A stretch of 56,573 nt of DNA from Phycisphaerales bacterium (GTDB taxonomy: Bacteria > Planctomycetota > Phycisphaerae > Phycisphaerales > UBA1924): NCBI GenBank assembly GCA_020853815.1, contig JADYYE010000094.1, forward strand, positions 1 to 56,573. The letters are read 5' to 3'. This document shows positions 1-11,436 of this stretch, one piece after another; positions within the stretch are counted from its first letter, which is position 1; each line of letters starts with the position of its first letter. The position numbers and the translations under genes are program-made. The notes under the pieces were generated by a model. That model was not told the origin of the DNA. It searched no databases and saw only the letters and a list, made by a program, of their open reading frames with translations.

Positions 1-270
1 TCTCTCGGGGCAAGTGCGGCGGCCGCCTCGCCGCTCCGGGCGATCTTGCTGGACCTGGACAAGGCGGAGGAGGCGCTGGCGATGATCGCGCGGGTGAGGA
101 GAGAGGAGCGATGGCGCGGCGTGCGCGTGGTGTGCTTCGGGCCGCATGTGCTGAAGGAGTTGTTTCAGCGGGCGCGCGACGCGGGCGCGGACGAGGTCAT
201 GCCCCGTGGGTCGCTGGATGCACGGTTGGATGAGGTGCTGTTGAGGCTAGAGACGGGGGGGAGGATGTAG
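1..270 (+). CDS. C-terminal fragment of a receiver-like domain protein (5' end outside window)
   Basis: The frame is open from the first base of the window to a TAG at 268-270, so this is the end of a longer gene. The visible residues alternate hydrophobic strands and amphipathic helices like the second half of a CheY-type receiver: a strand AILLDLD, a helix, a strand VRVVCFGP, a helix with RARDAGADEV, and a last helix. A TTG at 46 could start a 74-residue protein, but the frame continues upstream with plausible coding sequence. The phosphoacceptor region is not in the window, so signalling function is only an inference from fold pattern. It is followed by a gene on the opposite strand. Confidence 0.45.
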   Translation, partial: SLGASAAAASPLRAILLDLDKAEEALAMIARVRREERWRGVRVVCFGPHVLKELFQRARDAGADEVMPRGSLDARLDEVLLRLETGGRM

Positions 271-335
271 GTGCGGTGCAGAATTGCCCCACTACCGTGT
301 GCGATTGGCGAGCGAGCGCATCGGAGACTTCTACG

Positions 336-1247
336 CTACCGGCTCACGGTCAGTGTCATCGTTTCTGTGCAGCACTCGTCTGAGAAGACACGGAATCGAA
401 CCTGTGTCACGCTGCGAACGGTTTCTCGACCCGGACTCGCAGAACGGCAGATCGCTTGCAAGGCTTGATTCGGCTCCCAAGTGTCGGCGAAGTACAGGTT
501 GCTGAATCGTTCCCCGCTGAGCCCTGTCAGCTCCGTAGCAACCATGACATTGTTCAATGGCCTCCCAGACGCATTTCGCATCGTAAGTGTGTCGTTCGGA
601 ACGGTTCCCGGGCCGCGCGATTCGGCAAAGCTCGCGGACACAACGGAAGTCGTGACTGCCGGAGCCGCCTGCTCGGATGCGATCTCGGCCACGCGAAGCC
701 GGGCGGCGACGATCTTCGCGTGCGCGGTCTTGAGCTTCTCTTCGTATTCGCTGAATCTGGAGAGTTCAGCACCAACCCCCAGCAGGCCGAGAAAGAAGGC
801 GGCGTTATCGTCCGACACGCTGCCGTGCCAAGCTCCCAGCCCGGAACGGACCATCGGCTGAGCACTTGGCGCGTCGGCGAGCAGAGCCCGGAGCGAGTTC
901 AGAGCATCTGCGTACTCCGTCGCGACCGTCGCGAGTTCGCTGCTTCCTCGGCCGAGTCTCCTTGCATCTGCGAGCTTCGATGACATGGCCGCGTACATCT
1001 CGGCCTCGCTCACCTTTGGCTCGACCATTCCCTCGGCGACAAGTGGGCGAGCAACCACTCGGGCCAGCTGTGATGGCTCGGGCGAACCTCTCGACACCAA
1101 CACCGCCGTGAGCACACCAGCAAGCGTAAGGAGCACGACGCCGATCAGAAGCAACCCCGCGATGGGGCGTCTTGGTTTCTCAGACATCCTGACATGATCA
1201 TTCGAGGCGTTCGAATGCCTTGCATCTTGTGAAGTTACAGGCGTCAT
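336..1247 (-). CDS. Hypothetical single-pass membrane protein
   Basis: A protein of about 303 residues with one clear transmembrane segment near residues 30-50 (AGLLLIGVVLLTLAGVLTAV) after a polar N-terminus. A long helical middle rich in Ala, Glu and Arg follows, which could be a coiled coil. The C-terminal 90 residues include NDTLTMRNASGRPL and a Cys pair (DECC), and look like a beta-sandwich on the outer side. I do not recognise the family. I chose the ATG at 1247 because a TACGAT hexamer sits seven bases upstream on the same strand, as at other leaderless starts here. ATGs at 1256 and 1187 are alternatives. Base composition is visibly lower in GC than the neighbouring iorA/iorB genes. Confidence 0.6.
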   Translation of the reverse strand: MTPVTSQDARHSNASNDHVRMSEKPRRPIAGLLLIGVVLLTLAGVLTAVLVSRGSPEPSQLARVVARPLVAEGMVEPKVSEAEMYAAMSSKLADARRLGRGSSELATVATEYADALNSLRALLADAPSAQPMVRSGLGAWHGSVSDDNAAFFLGLLGVGAELSRFSEYEEKLKTAHAKIVAARLRVAEIASEQAAPAVTTSVVSASFAESRGPGTVPNDTLTMRNASGRPLNNVMVATELTGLSGERFSNLYFADTWEPNQALQAICRSASPGRETVRSVTQVRFRVFSDECCTETMTLTVSR

Positions 1248-1254
1248 CTGGACC

Positions 1255-1260
1255 ATCGTA
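1255..1260 (-). promoter_or_regulatory. -10-like hexamer TACGAT of a probable leaderless promoter
   Basis: TACGAT on the minus strand ends seven bases before the ATG at 1247. No Shine-Dalgarno sequence fits between them. It matches the TANNNT pattern seen at several other first genes in the window. No convincing -35 box was seen. Confidence 0.4.
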
Positions 1261-1926
1261 CCACGGATCGTTGGCGCGGGACGTCCCGACGGGGGGCAAC
1301 CTCGTCCCCAGTCACACCCGAACGAACACAGCCCTGCACTTGCTTCCGCTATTCAACTCCGGGTTCATCGACCCGGACCTTCCTCGCGGACTCGTCAGGT
1401 CCGGCGTCCAAAGGCGCGGGATTCAGCTCACGCCTCTCACGGCTTTCCTTCCTGGCGCGTCACGATCGGGACGTATCCCGATTCGAGGCCCAGGGGCGGC
1501 GTGACGGCGGGAACCGCGGCCGCCCGGACATCGCGATTCCAATCAACACCAAATCCCACCGCGCGAGCGCGGCCGGAAACCACCATTCGCACCCGTTCTG
1601 CGGCGTCCTGTGAGAGCCATCGCAGTCCAGCGAAAAACAGCCAGGGCCAGCGGCTCGCGCAGGCAAGGCGGCAACTCGGCACGCTCCGCGTCGCGGTCGT
1701 TCCGATCTCGCCGAACTGGAGAAACGGACATGATTCACTCCCGCCCGGCGAGCGGCTTGGTGACCTTGGCGGCACCCGGCTGGAGGTCAAGGGCCTTGCC
1801 CTTCCCGGACAGTTGATCGAGATCGACATGGAAGCACGGGCCCGACGCTGACAGCTCAGATCGATGGAGAGCTCGCCATTCCTCCGCGGCGCGATCGCTC
1901 GCGGTGTGGTGGGGCGAACTCGCGAG
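1261..1926. other. Intergenic stretch with no convincing gene
   Basis: Open frames here overlap on both strands and none has a recognisable domain, start site and codon pattern together. A plus-strand frame ending at 1851 finishes with EVKGLALPGQLIEIDMEA. That weakly recalls the last strand and helix of RidA-family proteins, so a decayed gene is possible. The minus-strand iorB fusion stops at 1927, and the upstream part may contain its transcription end, but no clear terminator hairpin with a T tract was found. Confidence 0.4.
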
Positions 1927-4900
1927 TCAGTGCGTCTCCACCGCGGCGACGGCGCGCACCTTGGTGTCGATCGTGGGGCGATCGGGTCGTGCATGGTGCG
2001 CGAGGTAGCGTCCAAACGATCGCATGGCCTGGTCGGCGGAGCGGAAGACGGGGATGCCGACCTCGCGCAGGCGTCGCACGAAGGGGAGATACACGGAGCC
2101 GGAATCGATGATCGCGGCGATCGGCTTGTCGCTGCCGGCAGCGAGGCGTGCGAGCACGTCGGCGAGCGACTCGTGGCCCGCGAGTTCCTCGGCCGTGGCC
2201 GTGAGCGCCGGGGTCAGCGGCACGGCCGAGACCAGGATCGCGTCGATCTCGTCGCATTCGAGCAAGGCGCGGGCGGCGCCCTCGTACGCGGATTCGCCGG
2301 CCATGGGCGTGAGATCGAGCGGGTTTCGCACGTTGACCAGTCCCGCGAGCCGGTTCTTTTCCATCACGGCGGCGATCTGGGCGCGGGTCGCGTCCGGGAG
2401 CGTGGGGAGCCGCACTTCGTACTTGGGCCCGCGGATGCGATCCGCCATGCCGACGGTCTCGAAGCCCGCGTTTGAGATCGCGCCAAGGCGCGTGCCGCGC
2501 ACGCGCCGGTCGTGGAGCGCGGCGCTCAATTCGAGCAGTTGCTCGAACTCCGCGAAGGTGTCGGCGACGAGCGCGCCGGCGCTGGTCGCGCCGGCCTCGC
2601 AGATGTCGTAGTCGCCCGCGACGGAAGCGGTGTGCCCCGCGGCCGCGTCGCGCCCCTGATCGGTGCGCCCGGCCTTGTAGAAAACAACGGTTCGCCCGGC
2701 TTCGGTCACGGCGCGGACGGCCTGGAGCACGTCGAGCCCGTCAAGATCGTTGAAGCCTTCGACGTAGACGCCCAGCGTGTGGATGTCGTCGCGAGCGCCG
2801 ACGGAGCGGAGCAGATCGGACACGGTCAGGTCGACCTGGTTTCCGAGCGAGACGGTGAGGAGGGGGTCGAGGGTTTCGAGGTTGCTGAGGCGCGTGATGA
2901 TGAACGCGCCGCTCTGCGACAGCAGGGCCACGCCGCGGCCGGCGCCCGCACCCCGCCGCTTGTCGAGCTTGTTCTCGGGGATGAAGAAGGTGTCGTAACG
3001 CCCCGGGCGCGATTGCACGCCGAGGCAGTTCGGGCCCAGCAGCACCGGCGTGCCCTTTCCCTGCTCGCGGGCGCGGGCCAGCGAATCGCGGATGCGAGTT
3101 GGGATGTCGCGGCTCTCCTGCGTCTCGCCCGCGCCGCCCGGGATCACGATCGCGGAACGCACACGCCCGCTTGCGATGCACTCGTCGACGATGTCGGGGA
3201 GCTGCCCGGCGGCGGCGGCGATCACGAGCAGATCGGTCTCTCCCGGGAGCGCCGCGATGTTCGGCACGCACGCCAGGCCGTCGACCTGGTCCACGCCCTC
3301 CTTGACGACGCGGAGGGCGGACGCGTCGAAGCCCGACGCGGCGATGTTTTTCAGAATGATTCGCCCGAAGTTCTGGCCCTTGTTCGACACGCCGAGCACG
3401 GCGATCGAACGTGGTTCGAGCATCGCGGCGATCTGCTCGACGGGGCGCGGTCGCGGGCGGAGTGTCGCGGTCGCCAATCGTCCGCGGCCGTCGAGCGGCG
3501 TCATGTGCTGGCGTCGGAACGCGAACGGATTGACTTCGAGCTCGGCCATGTCCGGGCCCGATACGCCGCGATCGACGCAGAATCGGCGTGCCAGCCCGAT
3601 GAACGCGCGGAAGCAGCGCAGCAACTCGCCGTCGGACACGATGCGGCGGTGTCCGCGTGCCTGCCCGGAGATCATTTCATAGGCGGCGGTCTGCTTGAAG
3701 AGATCGAAGAACTCTTCGGCGCTGGTCTCGGTAGCGACGGCCTTGGCGACGGCGACGCCCGGCTTCATGGCGCGAGCGAGGTACTCGGTATCGACGCCGC
3801 CCAGGCCCGCGGCGACGACGGGCCCAAACTCGCGAGTCGCGCGGATACCGACGAACAGCTCTTCGCCGAGTCCCTGACCGCCACGTTCGACGAACTCGAC
3901 CACGAGCACGCCGTCGACCTTGGCGCCGCGGGCGCGGTGGACGGCGATCAATCGGTCGATCTCGTGCCGCACGGTTTCGAAGCGCTTCGGACAGAAGACG
4001 ACCCCCTTCACGTCGGACTTGTGTACGACGTCGGGCGAGACGATCTTCAGCACGACCTGCTCGCCCGGGAACGCCGCGAGCGCCTCTTCGGAGATGAGAT
4101 TGTCGACGCCCAGGAACACGTGCTGCGGCGGGGAGATCGCGCCGACAAACTGGACGATCTGATAGACCTCGTGCTCAAACAGCTGTCGGCGACCCGATTC
4201 GTGAACTTCCGCGAGCAGCCGTTCGACCGCGTGGGCTTCGGCGCCGGAGAGGCGATCGTCGAGCTCGCCGGGGTCGAAGGCCGGGCCGCTCCCCTGGGCC
4301 CACGCGATGAGCTCGTCCGTGCTCAGCGAGTCGATCCAGTGTCGGACGACTCGGGACGAGCCGCCCACCTCCAAGCCGCTCATGTACGCCCTGGCCGCAC
4401 CGCGTCCAAGGCGCAGAGCGCGGCGACCCGAATCGACGACCTTGTCGCCCTTGCCGGCGAACATCGCGCCGATGGCGTTCTCCAGGTCCTCCCCGCTCAG
4501 GGCGAGGAAGAGCGAGGCGGCGCCGAGCATGACCATGTTGTCGGCGCGCGTGGAGCCGGCGGCGCGGGCGAGTCGCTGCGAATCGAGCACGACGTGGCGC
4601 GGCGTCGAGGTGATGCGGTCGATCACTTGCTCGACCGGCGGGTAGTTTCCGATGTTCGCGAACGCGTTGGCCGAGGCGACCACCACGCCGTCGGGCGCGA
4701 GCAGGTGGACGTAGCGCAGCGCCTCGAGCGGCTCAACGGCGATGAGCACGTTCCCACGCCCGGCGGGGATGAGATCGGAGTGGATCGGTTCATCGGAGAC
4801 TCGCAGGTGCGACTGGACCGCGCCGCCGCGCTGGCTCATGCCGTGGACCTCGGCCTGCTTGACGTGCATCCCGCGCTCGACGGCGGCCCCGGAGATCGCC

Positions 4901-4959
4901 TTGGCGATGGAGAGAATGCCCTGCCCGCCGACGCCGGCGATGATGATGTTGTGCTGCAT
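1927..4959 (-). CDS. Fusion of indolepyruvate oxidoreductase beta subunit (IorB) with an ADP-forming acyl-CoA synthetase
   Basis: A 1010-residue protein with three parts. Residues 1-195 are a complete IorB/POR-gamma domain with the opening IIIAGVGGQGILSIAKAI and the EVHGMSQRGGAVQSHLR segment. Residues about 205-485 are an ATP-grasp domain of the NDP-forming synthetase type (VLKIVSPDVVHKSDVKGV, ELEVNPFAF). Residues about 512-1000 are the CoA-binding, succinyl-CoA-synthetase-like and ligase domains. They include SIAVLGVSNKGQNFGR, LLGPNCLG, LLSQSGAF and AAAGHTASVAG, whose His (near residue 776) fits the phosphorylated His of the family. IorB with IorA oxidatively decarboxylates aryl-pyruvates to aryl-acetyl-CoA. 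The synthetase part would convert the thioester to the acid while making ATP. The ATP-grasp part precedes the CoA-binding part, the reverse of most single-chain synthetases. The ATG at 4959 has GGGAG upstream and lies 17 bases after iorA. The fusion is uninterrupted in one frame. Confidence 0.9.
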   Translation of the reverse strand: MQHNIIIAGVGGQGILSIAKAISGAAVERGMHVKQAEVHGMSQRGGAVQSHLRVSDEPIHSDLIPAGRGNVLIAVEPLEALRYVHLLAPDGVVVASANAFANIGNYPPVEQVIDRITSTPRHVVLDSQRLARAAGSTRADNMVMLGAASLFLALSGEDLENAIGAMFAGKGDKVVDSGRRALRLGRGAARAYMSGLEVGGSSRVVRHWIDSLSTDELIAWAQGSGPAFDPGELDDRLSGAEAHAVERLLAEVHESGRRQLFEHEVYQIVQFVGAISPPQHVFLGVDNLISEEALAAFPGEQVVLKIVSPDVVHKSDVKGVVFCPKRFETVRHEIDRLIAVHRARGAKVDGVLVVEFVERGGQGLGEELFVGIRATREFGPVVAAGLGGVDTEYLARAMKPGVAVAKAVATETSAEEFFDLFKQTAAYEMISGQARGHRRIVSDGELLRCFRAFIGLARRFCVDRGVSGPDMAELEVNPFAFRRQHMTPLDGRGRLATATLRPRPRPVEQIAAMLEPRSIAVLGVSNKGQNFGRIILKNIAASGFDASALRVVKEGVDQVDGLACVPNIAALPGETDLLVIAAAAGQLPDIVDECIASGRVRSAIVIPGGAGETQESRDIPTRIRDSLARAREQGKGTPVLLGPNCLGVQSRPGRYDTFFIPENKLDKRRGAGAGRGVALLSQSGAFIITRLSNLETLDPLLTVSLGNQVDLTVSDLLRSVGARDDIHTLGVYVEGFNDLDGLDVLQAVRAVTEAGRTVVFYKAGRTDQGRDAAAGHTASVAGDYDICEAGATSAGALVADTFAEFEQLLELSAALHDRRVRGTRLGAISNAGFETVGMADRIRGPKYEVRLPTLPDATRAQIAAVMEKNRLAGLVNVRNPLDLTPMAGESAYEGAARALLECDEIDAILVSAVPLTPALTATAEELAGHESLADVLARLAAGSDKPIAAIIDSGSVYLPFVRRLREVGIPVFRSADQAMRSFGRYLAHHARPDRPTIDTKVRAVAAVETH

Positions 4960-4976
4960 GGATCGCTCCCGGGGAG

Positions 4977-6734
4977 CTAGGCCGGCTGGCCGGCGGGGGT
5001 CGAGGTGGTGCTGGTGGAGTGAGACGTGGAGCCGTTGGTGCCGCAGGCGCACCCGCACGAGCCAGCGCAAGAGCGCCGCTCGGTCGTGGCGTCCGCGGGC
5101 GCGGCGTCTTTGGACTGACGCTTCACATGGATGCACGCGCGGCGCGGGACAATCACGCTCAGCCCGCGGTGCTGGATTTCGCGCCGGATGAGGGTGACGT
5201 TGGCCTCGTGGTGCTTCGGCAAGGGATCGATGACGTGGAGATGTTCGGGGCTGACCCCCAGGCCGCGCACGATGTCGATCAGCGCCTGCCCGCACGACAT
5301 GGATTCCTGGGCGCCGGTCATTCCCACGGTGGCGTTGTCGAGGATGAAGACAGTCATGTTGGCGTCGGCGCGAGCAGCGCCGAGGAGGGGCGAGAGGCCG
5401 GAGTGGGCGAACGTCGAATCACCGATCGTGCAGATGACGGGGTGCGCCCCGGCCTGGGCCGCGCCGTGCGCCATGGAGATCGACGCGCCCATGTCGACGC
5501 AGGAATGCACCGCGCGGAAGGGCGGCGCGACACCGAGCGCGTAGCACCCGATGTCGCTGAACATGTAGGCGTTGCCGAGCGGCGCGGCGGCCTCCACGAT
5601 CGCGCGGAAGCTGTCGGCGTGCGGGCACCCCTTGCACAACTGCGGCGGGCGTGCGGCCAGGTCGGCGAGCGGGAGCGTTGGGCGGATGTACGCCGCGCCG
5701 AGCGCCGCCGCCACGCTGTCGGGCGTGAGCTCGCCGTCGAGCGGGAGATCGCCGGTCAGCTTGCCGCGGATGGACTTGCCGGGAACGCCCATGATGCCGT
5801 TCATGCGGCGTTCGATGAAGGGATAGCCGTCCTCGAACACGAAGATCTGATTGCAGTGCTCGACCAACCGGCGGATCAGGGCCGTCGGCATCGGGTAGCG
5901 CCCGATCTGCAAGAGCGAGTCGTCCTCGAAACCGGCGAGGGCCTCGGCGACGTAATTCTGCGCGATGCCGGCGGCGATGATGCCACGCGGACCGGCCAGG
6001 CGCAGACGATTCTCCCGCGAGTCCTCGGAGTCACGCAGCAATTGAGGCTGAAGGTCCAGCAGTCGGCGGTAGCGCCGGCGCGCGTTGGAGGGAACCAGCA
6101 CCCAGTCGTTGGGATCGGGGCGCGGATACACGGGGCGCGACGCCGCACGCACGGACAAGGCGTCCGGCGCGGGCAACTCCGGGTCGGCGTCGCGGCGCGG
6201 CGTCACGTTCGCGCGGCTGTGGCACAGGCGCGTCACCATGCGCACCATGACCGGAAGACCAACCCGCTCGGAGTAATCGAAAGCGTCGAGCACGGAGTCA
6301 TACGTCTGTTGCTGCGTGCCGGGCTCAAAGAGCGGCAGCTGGGCGAACTCGTGGTAGTAGCGTGTGTCCTGCTCGTTCTGCGAGGAGTGCATGCCGGGGT
6401 CGTCCGCGACGATCACGACAAGGCCCGCGTTGACGCCGGTGATGGCCGAACTCATGAACGGGTCGGCGGCGACGTTCAGGCCGACGTGTTTCATGCTGAC
6501 CAGGGCGCGACGCCCGGCGTAGGACATGCCGAGCGCTTCCTCGTAGGCAACCTTTTCGTTGGCCGACCACAGGGCGCTGATGGGGGCTGCGGTCCCGGCA
6601 CGGCGGGCGTATTCCTCGATGCACTCAAATATCTCAGTGGCGGGCGTGCCGGGATAGGAAAAAGCGCCGCCAATCCCGGCGTCGATCGCCGCTCTGGCCG
6701 CGGCCTGGTCGCCCAAAAGCAACTCGTGGCGCAT
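4977..6734 (-). CDS. iorA: Indolepyruvate ferredoxin oxidoreductase alpha subunit, ferredoxin domain missing
   Basis: A 585-residue thiamine-diphosphate enzyme subunit. The N-terminal part (LLGDQAAARAAIDAGIGGAF, SYPGTPATEI) and the transketolase-type central domain match IorA. The TPP/Mg region is GDSTFAHSGLSPLL followed by LDNATVGMTGAQ, near residues 445-485. It should form the catalytic complex with the IorB part of the next gene and act in the cytoplasm on aryl-pyruvates from aromatic amino acids. Known IorA proteins end in a domain with two 4Fe-4S clusters. Here that domain is replaced by a tail of about 45 residues with only a short CAGSCGCAC cluster near residue 555 and a Ser/Thr-rich end. 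The ATG at 6734 has CGGAG about 10 bases upstream. A TATAGT about 65 bases upstream could be its -10 element. Confidence 0.88.
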   Translation of the reverse strand: MRHELLLGDQAAARAAIDAGIGGAFSYPGTPATEIFECIEEYARRAGTAAPISALWSANEKVAYEEALGMSYAGRRALVSMKHVGLNVAADPFMSSAITGVNAGLVVIVADDPGMHSSQNEQDTRYYHEFAQLPLFEPGTQQQTYDSVLDAFDYSERVGLPVMVRMVTRLCHSRANVTPRRDADPELPAPDALSVRAASRPVYPRPDPNDWVLVPSNARRRYRRLLDLQPQLLRDSEDSRENRLRLAGPRGIIAAGIAQNYVAEALAGFEDDSLLQIGRYPMPTALIRRLVEHCNQIFVFEDGYPFIERRMNGIMGVPGKSIRGKLTGDLPLDGELTPDSVAAALGAAYIRPTLPLADLAARPPQLCKGCPHADSFRAIVEAAAPLGNAYMFSDIGCYALGVAPPFRAVHSCVDMGASISMAHGAAQAGAHPVICTIGDSTFAHSGLSPLLGAARADANMTVFILDNATVGMTGAQESMSCGQALIDIVRGLGVSPEHLHVIDPLPKHHEANVTLIRREIQHRGLSVIVPRRACIHVKRQSKDAAPADATTERRSCAGSCGCACGTNGSTSHSTSTTSTPAGQPA

Positions 6735-7280
6735 CTCTGAATCTCCGGGCCACCCTGAAAAGAAGCGAGGTGGCGAGGATTGTTTCCAACAGCATCCACT
6801 ATATGACGGTCCAGGCGACGAGGGGGGAAGCGCACCCGCCGATCGCGCGACTTTGCTCACTGAAACCACCTGAAGCGCCACATGAGGCCGCGCGCCCTGG
6901 CGACCATCGCCAGCAGGCCGAAGGCGGTCGGGCGAAGGAATCGCTCGCCGCGCGATTCGCCGGTCAATCAAGCCTCGCGGGCACCCCGGCCGTTCTCCTT
7001 CGGGACATGAAGTCAGACTCAATTGCAAACTTCGGCGGTTGGTGGCGCGCCTCTCCGGGGCGGGCTTCCCAGCCCACTGCAATCGGTCCTCGCGGCCGAA
7101 GGAGGAGCCGACTGAGTATCAGTCCATGCAGCGATCGATGGAATCTCTGACCCATTGGAGCCTCAGCGCGAAGATTGCTTTTCTCGGCCCGGAAAGCCCG
7201 CACGGGCGAGGCGGGCCGCAGATACGCAGAGGCTCTCGCCGCGATGGTTGGCGCGTTGCACCCGCACGGGCGTACGGGAC
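6735..7280. other. Intergenic region upstream of iorA, no gene seen
   Basis: Several short frames exist on both strands but none has a domain or a good start. The left end must hold the iorA promoter; on the minus strand a TATAGT lies at about 6798-6803. The rest, up to the tRNA-like element, shows no structure I can name. Confidence 0.4.
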
Positions 7281-7348
7281 GCGGGTTGTATCCCCAGCGC
7301 GTCGGCATTCCGAGCCGGATGTCGGGGGCTCAAATCCCGTCACTTGCT
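7281..7348 (+). pseudogene. Degenerate tRNA-Gly(TCC)-like element
   Basis: The right two thirds fold like a tRNA. The anticodon stem is TCGGC/GCCGG around the seven-base loop ATTCCGA (7307-7313, anticodon TCC at 7309-7311). A five-base variable loop and a T-arm GGGGG-CTCAAAT-CCCGT follow, the T-arm with one mismatch. The ends GCGGGTT (7281) and CACTTGC (7341) pair at six of seven positions, two of them G-U, and are followed by T, the discriminator expected for tRNA-Gly. The D-arm region is only 14 bases and does not form a normal D-stem, and position 54 is C rather than T. I read it as a decayed or unusual tRNA-Gly. A complete tRNA lies 107 bases away on the other strand. Confidence 0.45.
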
Positions 7349-7455
7349 TTGTACGCCGTCCGCGTCACACGAGGACACCGGGGGATATTCACCGAGGCGA
7401 TCCCAGGTCGGCCCGAGCCGGCGGCGGCTCGCGTCGGCGCTGCCATCGAAGCCAA

Positions 7456-7527
7456 TGGGCCCGGCTGGATTCGAACCAGCGCACTACGAATTATGAGTTC
7501 GCTGCTCTACCGCTGAGCTACAGGCCC
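7456..7527 (-). tRNA. tRNA with CAT anticodon (Met or lysidine-type Ile)
   Basis: A complete 72-base cloverleaf on the minus strand: acceptor GGGCCTG/CGGGCCC, D-stem GCTC/GAGC, anticodon stem GCGAA/TTCGT with loop CTCATAA, variable loop AGTGC, T-arm GCTGG-TTCGAAT-CCAGC and discriminator A. CCA is not encoded. The anticodon CAT with this body (GGGCCTGTAGCTCAG start, CTCATAA loop) could be elongator methionine or the isoleucine tRNA whose C34 is modified to lysidine. A second CAT tRNA at 13852 makes one of each plausible. TACGGT at 7539-7544 may be its -10 element. Confidence 0.93.
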
Positions 7528-7672
7528 TTCTCGCGTCAACCGTAGCCGCGGCAGGACCGCCGCGTGCGGAGGCCGCGCCGTTCCTTCGGGGCAACGACGA
7601 GCGGTGTGCGAGCGAGAATCCGATCGCGGAGGCCTTTGGAACGTCTGAACAAACAAAGTTCGGCGCGAGCGA

Positions 7673-10855
<3,183 letters not shown>

Positions 10856-10907
10856 TTCACCAGTTGGAAGCCCTGCAAGAAGCCGAACACGGGGGCGACG
10901 TGCGTCA

Positions 10908-10936
10908 TTGACACGGGGGCGGTGGTACGCTTGAAT
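10908..10936 (+). promoter_or_regulatory. Sigma70-type promoter for tatA
   Basis: A perfect TTGACA at 10908-10913 is followed by a 17-base spacer and TTGAAT at 10931-10936, four of six matches to the -10 consensus. It would give a leader of about 55 bases before the tatA ATG at 11000. It is the best consensus promoter seen in the window. Confidence 0.6.
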
Positions 10937-10999
10937 CATGGGTATGCGGCGCCATGGAACGGCCCGCGGCGCGAGCGGAAGAAGTTTGAGGTCTTTGCG

Positions 11000-11314
11000 A
11001 TGGAGTCGAACATGCTGACGCTGGGCCTCTTGCAGAACCTGAACGCGTGGGAGATCATCCTGATTCTCGCCCTGGGCTTGCTGCTCTTTGGGCGCAAGCT
11101 GCCCGAGGTCGGCCGGAGCCTTGGGCGCGGCATCGTTGAGTTCAAGAAGGGGCTGAAGGGCGTGGAGGAAGAGGTTCACGCCGCGTCGATGCCGCAGAAC
11201 CAGCCCCCGGCGTACCGCCCCCCGCTGCAGAGCGGCGGGGCTGATGTGCGTATAAGCCGGGCGGAGGGTGTTGACGCCGCGCCGCCGGCCAAGCCTTCGG
11301 AACCGGCGAACTAA
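11000..11314 (+). CDS. tatA: Sec-independent (Tat) translocase protein, TatA/B type
   Basis: A 104-residue protein with the TatA plan: a short periplasmic N-terminus, one membrane helix at about residues 16-31 (AWEIILILALGLLLF), the hinge FGRKLPEVGRSLG, an amphipathic helix (GIVEFKKGLKGVEEEV) and a polar Pro-rich tail. TatA oligomers form the pore that carries folded, often cofactor-bearing, proteins across the inner membrane. No tatB or tatC is adjacent. The frame is open upstream to 10922, but the ATG at 11000, with GAGG about 12 bases before it, puts the membrane helix where the family has it. TatA and TatB are hard to separate by sequence alone; the missing acidic residue before the helix leaves this open. 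Confidence 0.88.
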   Translation: MESNMLTLGLLQNLNAWEIILILALGLLLFGRKLPEVGRSLGRGIVEFKKGLKGVEEEVHAASMPQNQPPAYRPPLQSGGADVRISRAEGVDAAPPAKPSEPAN

Positions 11315-11424
11315 GCGTTCGTCAGACTCGTTGAGACAATCGGGAGATCGCGACGGCGCGATTTGGCAAAGTGCGGCCTCGCTCCGGGCCGATGGTGTTG
11401 GTTCGCGCCTTGGTGTCGCGCGGA

Positions 11425-11430
11425 TAGGAT
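11425..11430 (+). promoter_or_regulatory. -10-like TAGGAT before the beta-helix gene
   Basis: TAGGAT ends six bases before the ATG at 11437, the same geometry as at folD, the Nudix gene, nfeD and nnrE. It could also act as a weak AGGA ribosome site, so the reading is less certain here. Confidence 0.4.
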
Positions 11431-11436
11431 GCTGAC

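Noticed and set aside
375..415. T-arm-like sequence GGTTCGATTCC on the minus strand
   Set aside because: It lies inside the coding end of the gene at 336, and no anticodon or acceptor arms could be built around it. The stem around the loop is also mismatched.
1501..1851. Possible RidA-family remnant
   Set aside because: Only the last 18 residues resemble the family, and the rest of the frame does not. It is mentioned in the intergenic entry but not called as a gene.
2512..4980. Long open frame opposite the IorB fusion
   Set aside because: It is the shadow expected in high-GC DNA; its composition (Asp/Glu/Arg/Gly/Ala) has no domain, and the minus-strand frame has clear family motifs. The same holds for long frames at 5019-6740, 21043-23568, 25576-28137, 28157-30277 and 51643-53511.
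7119..7343. Short frame beginning MTGFEPPTSG on the minus strand
   Set aside because: This protein pattern is typical of the complement of a tRNA T-arm. Related frames at 7155-7496, 13546-14049 and 13886-14329 have the same origin.
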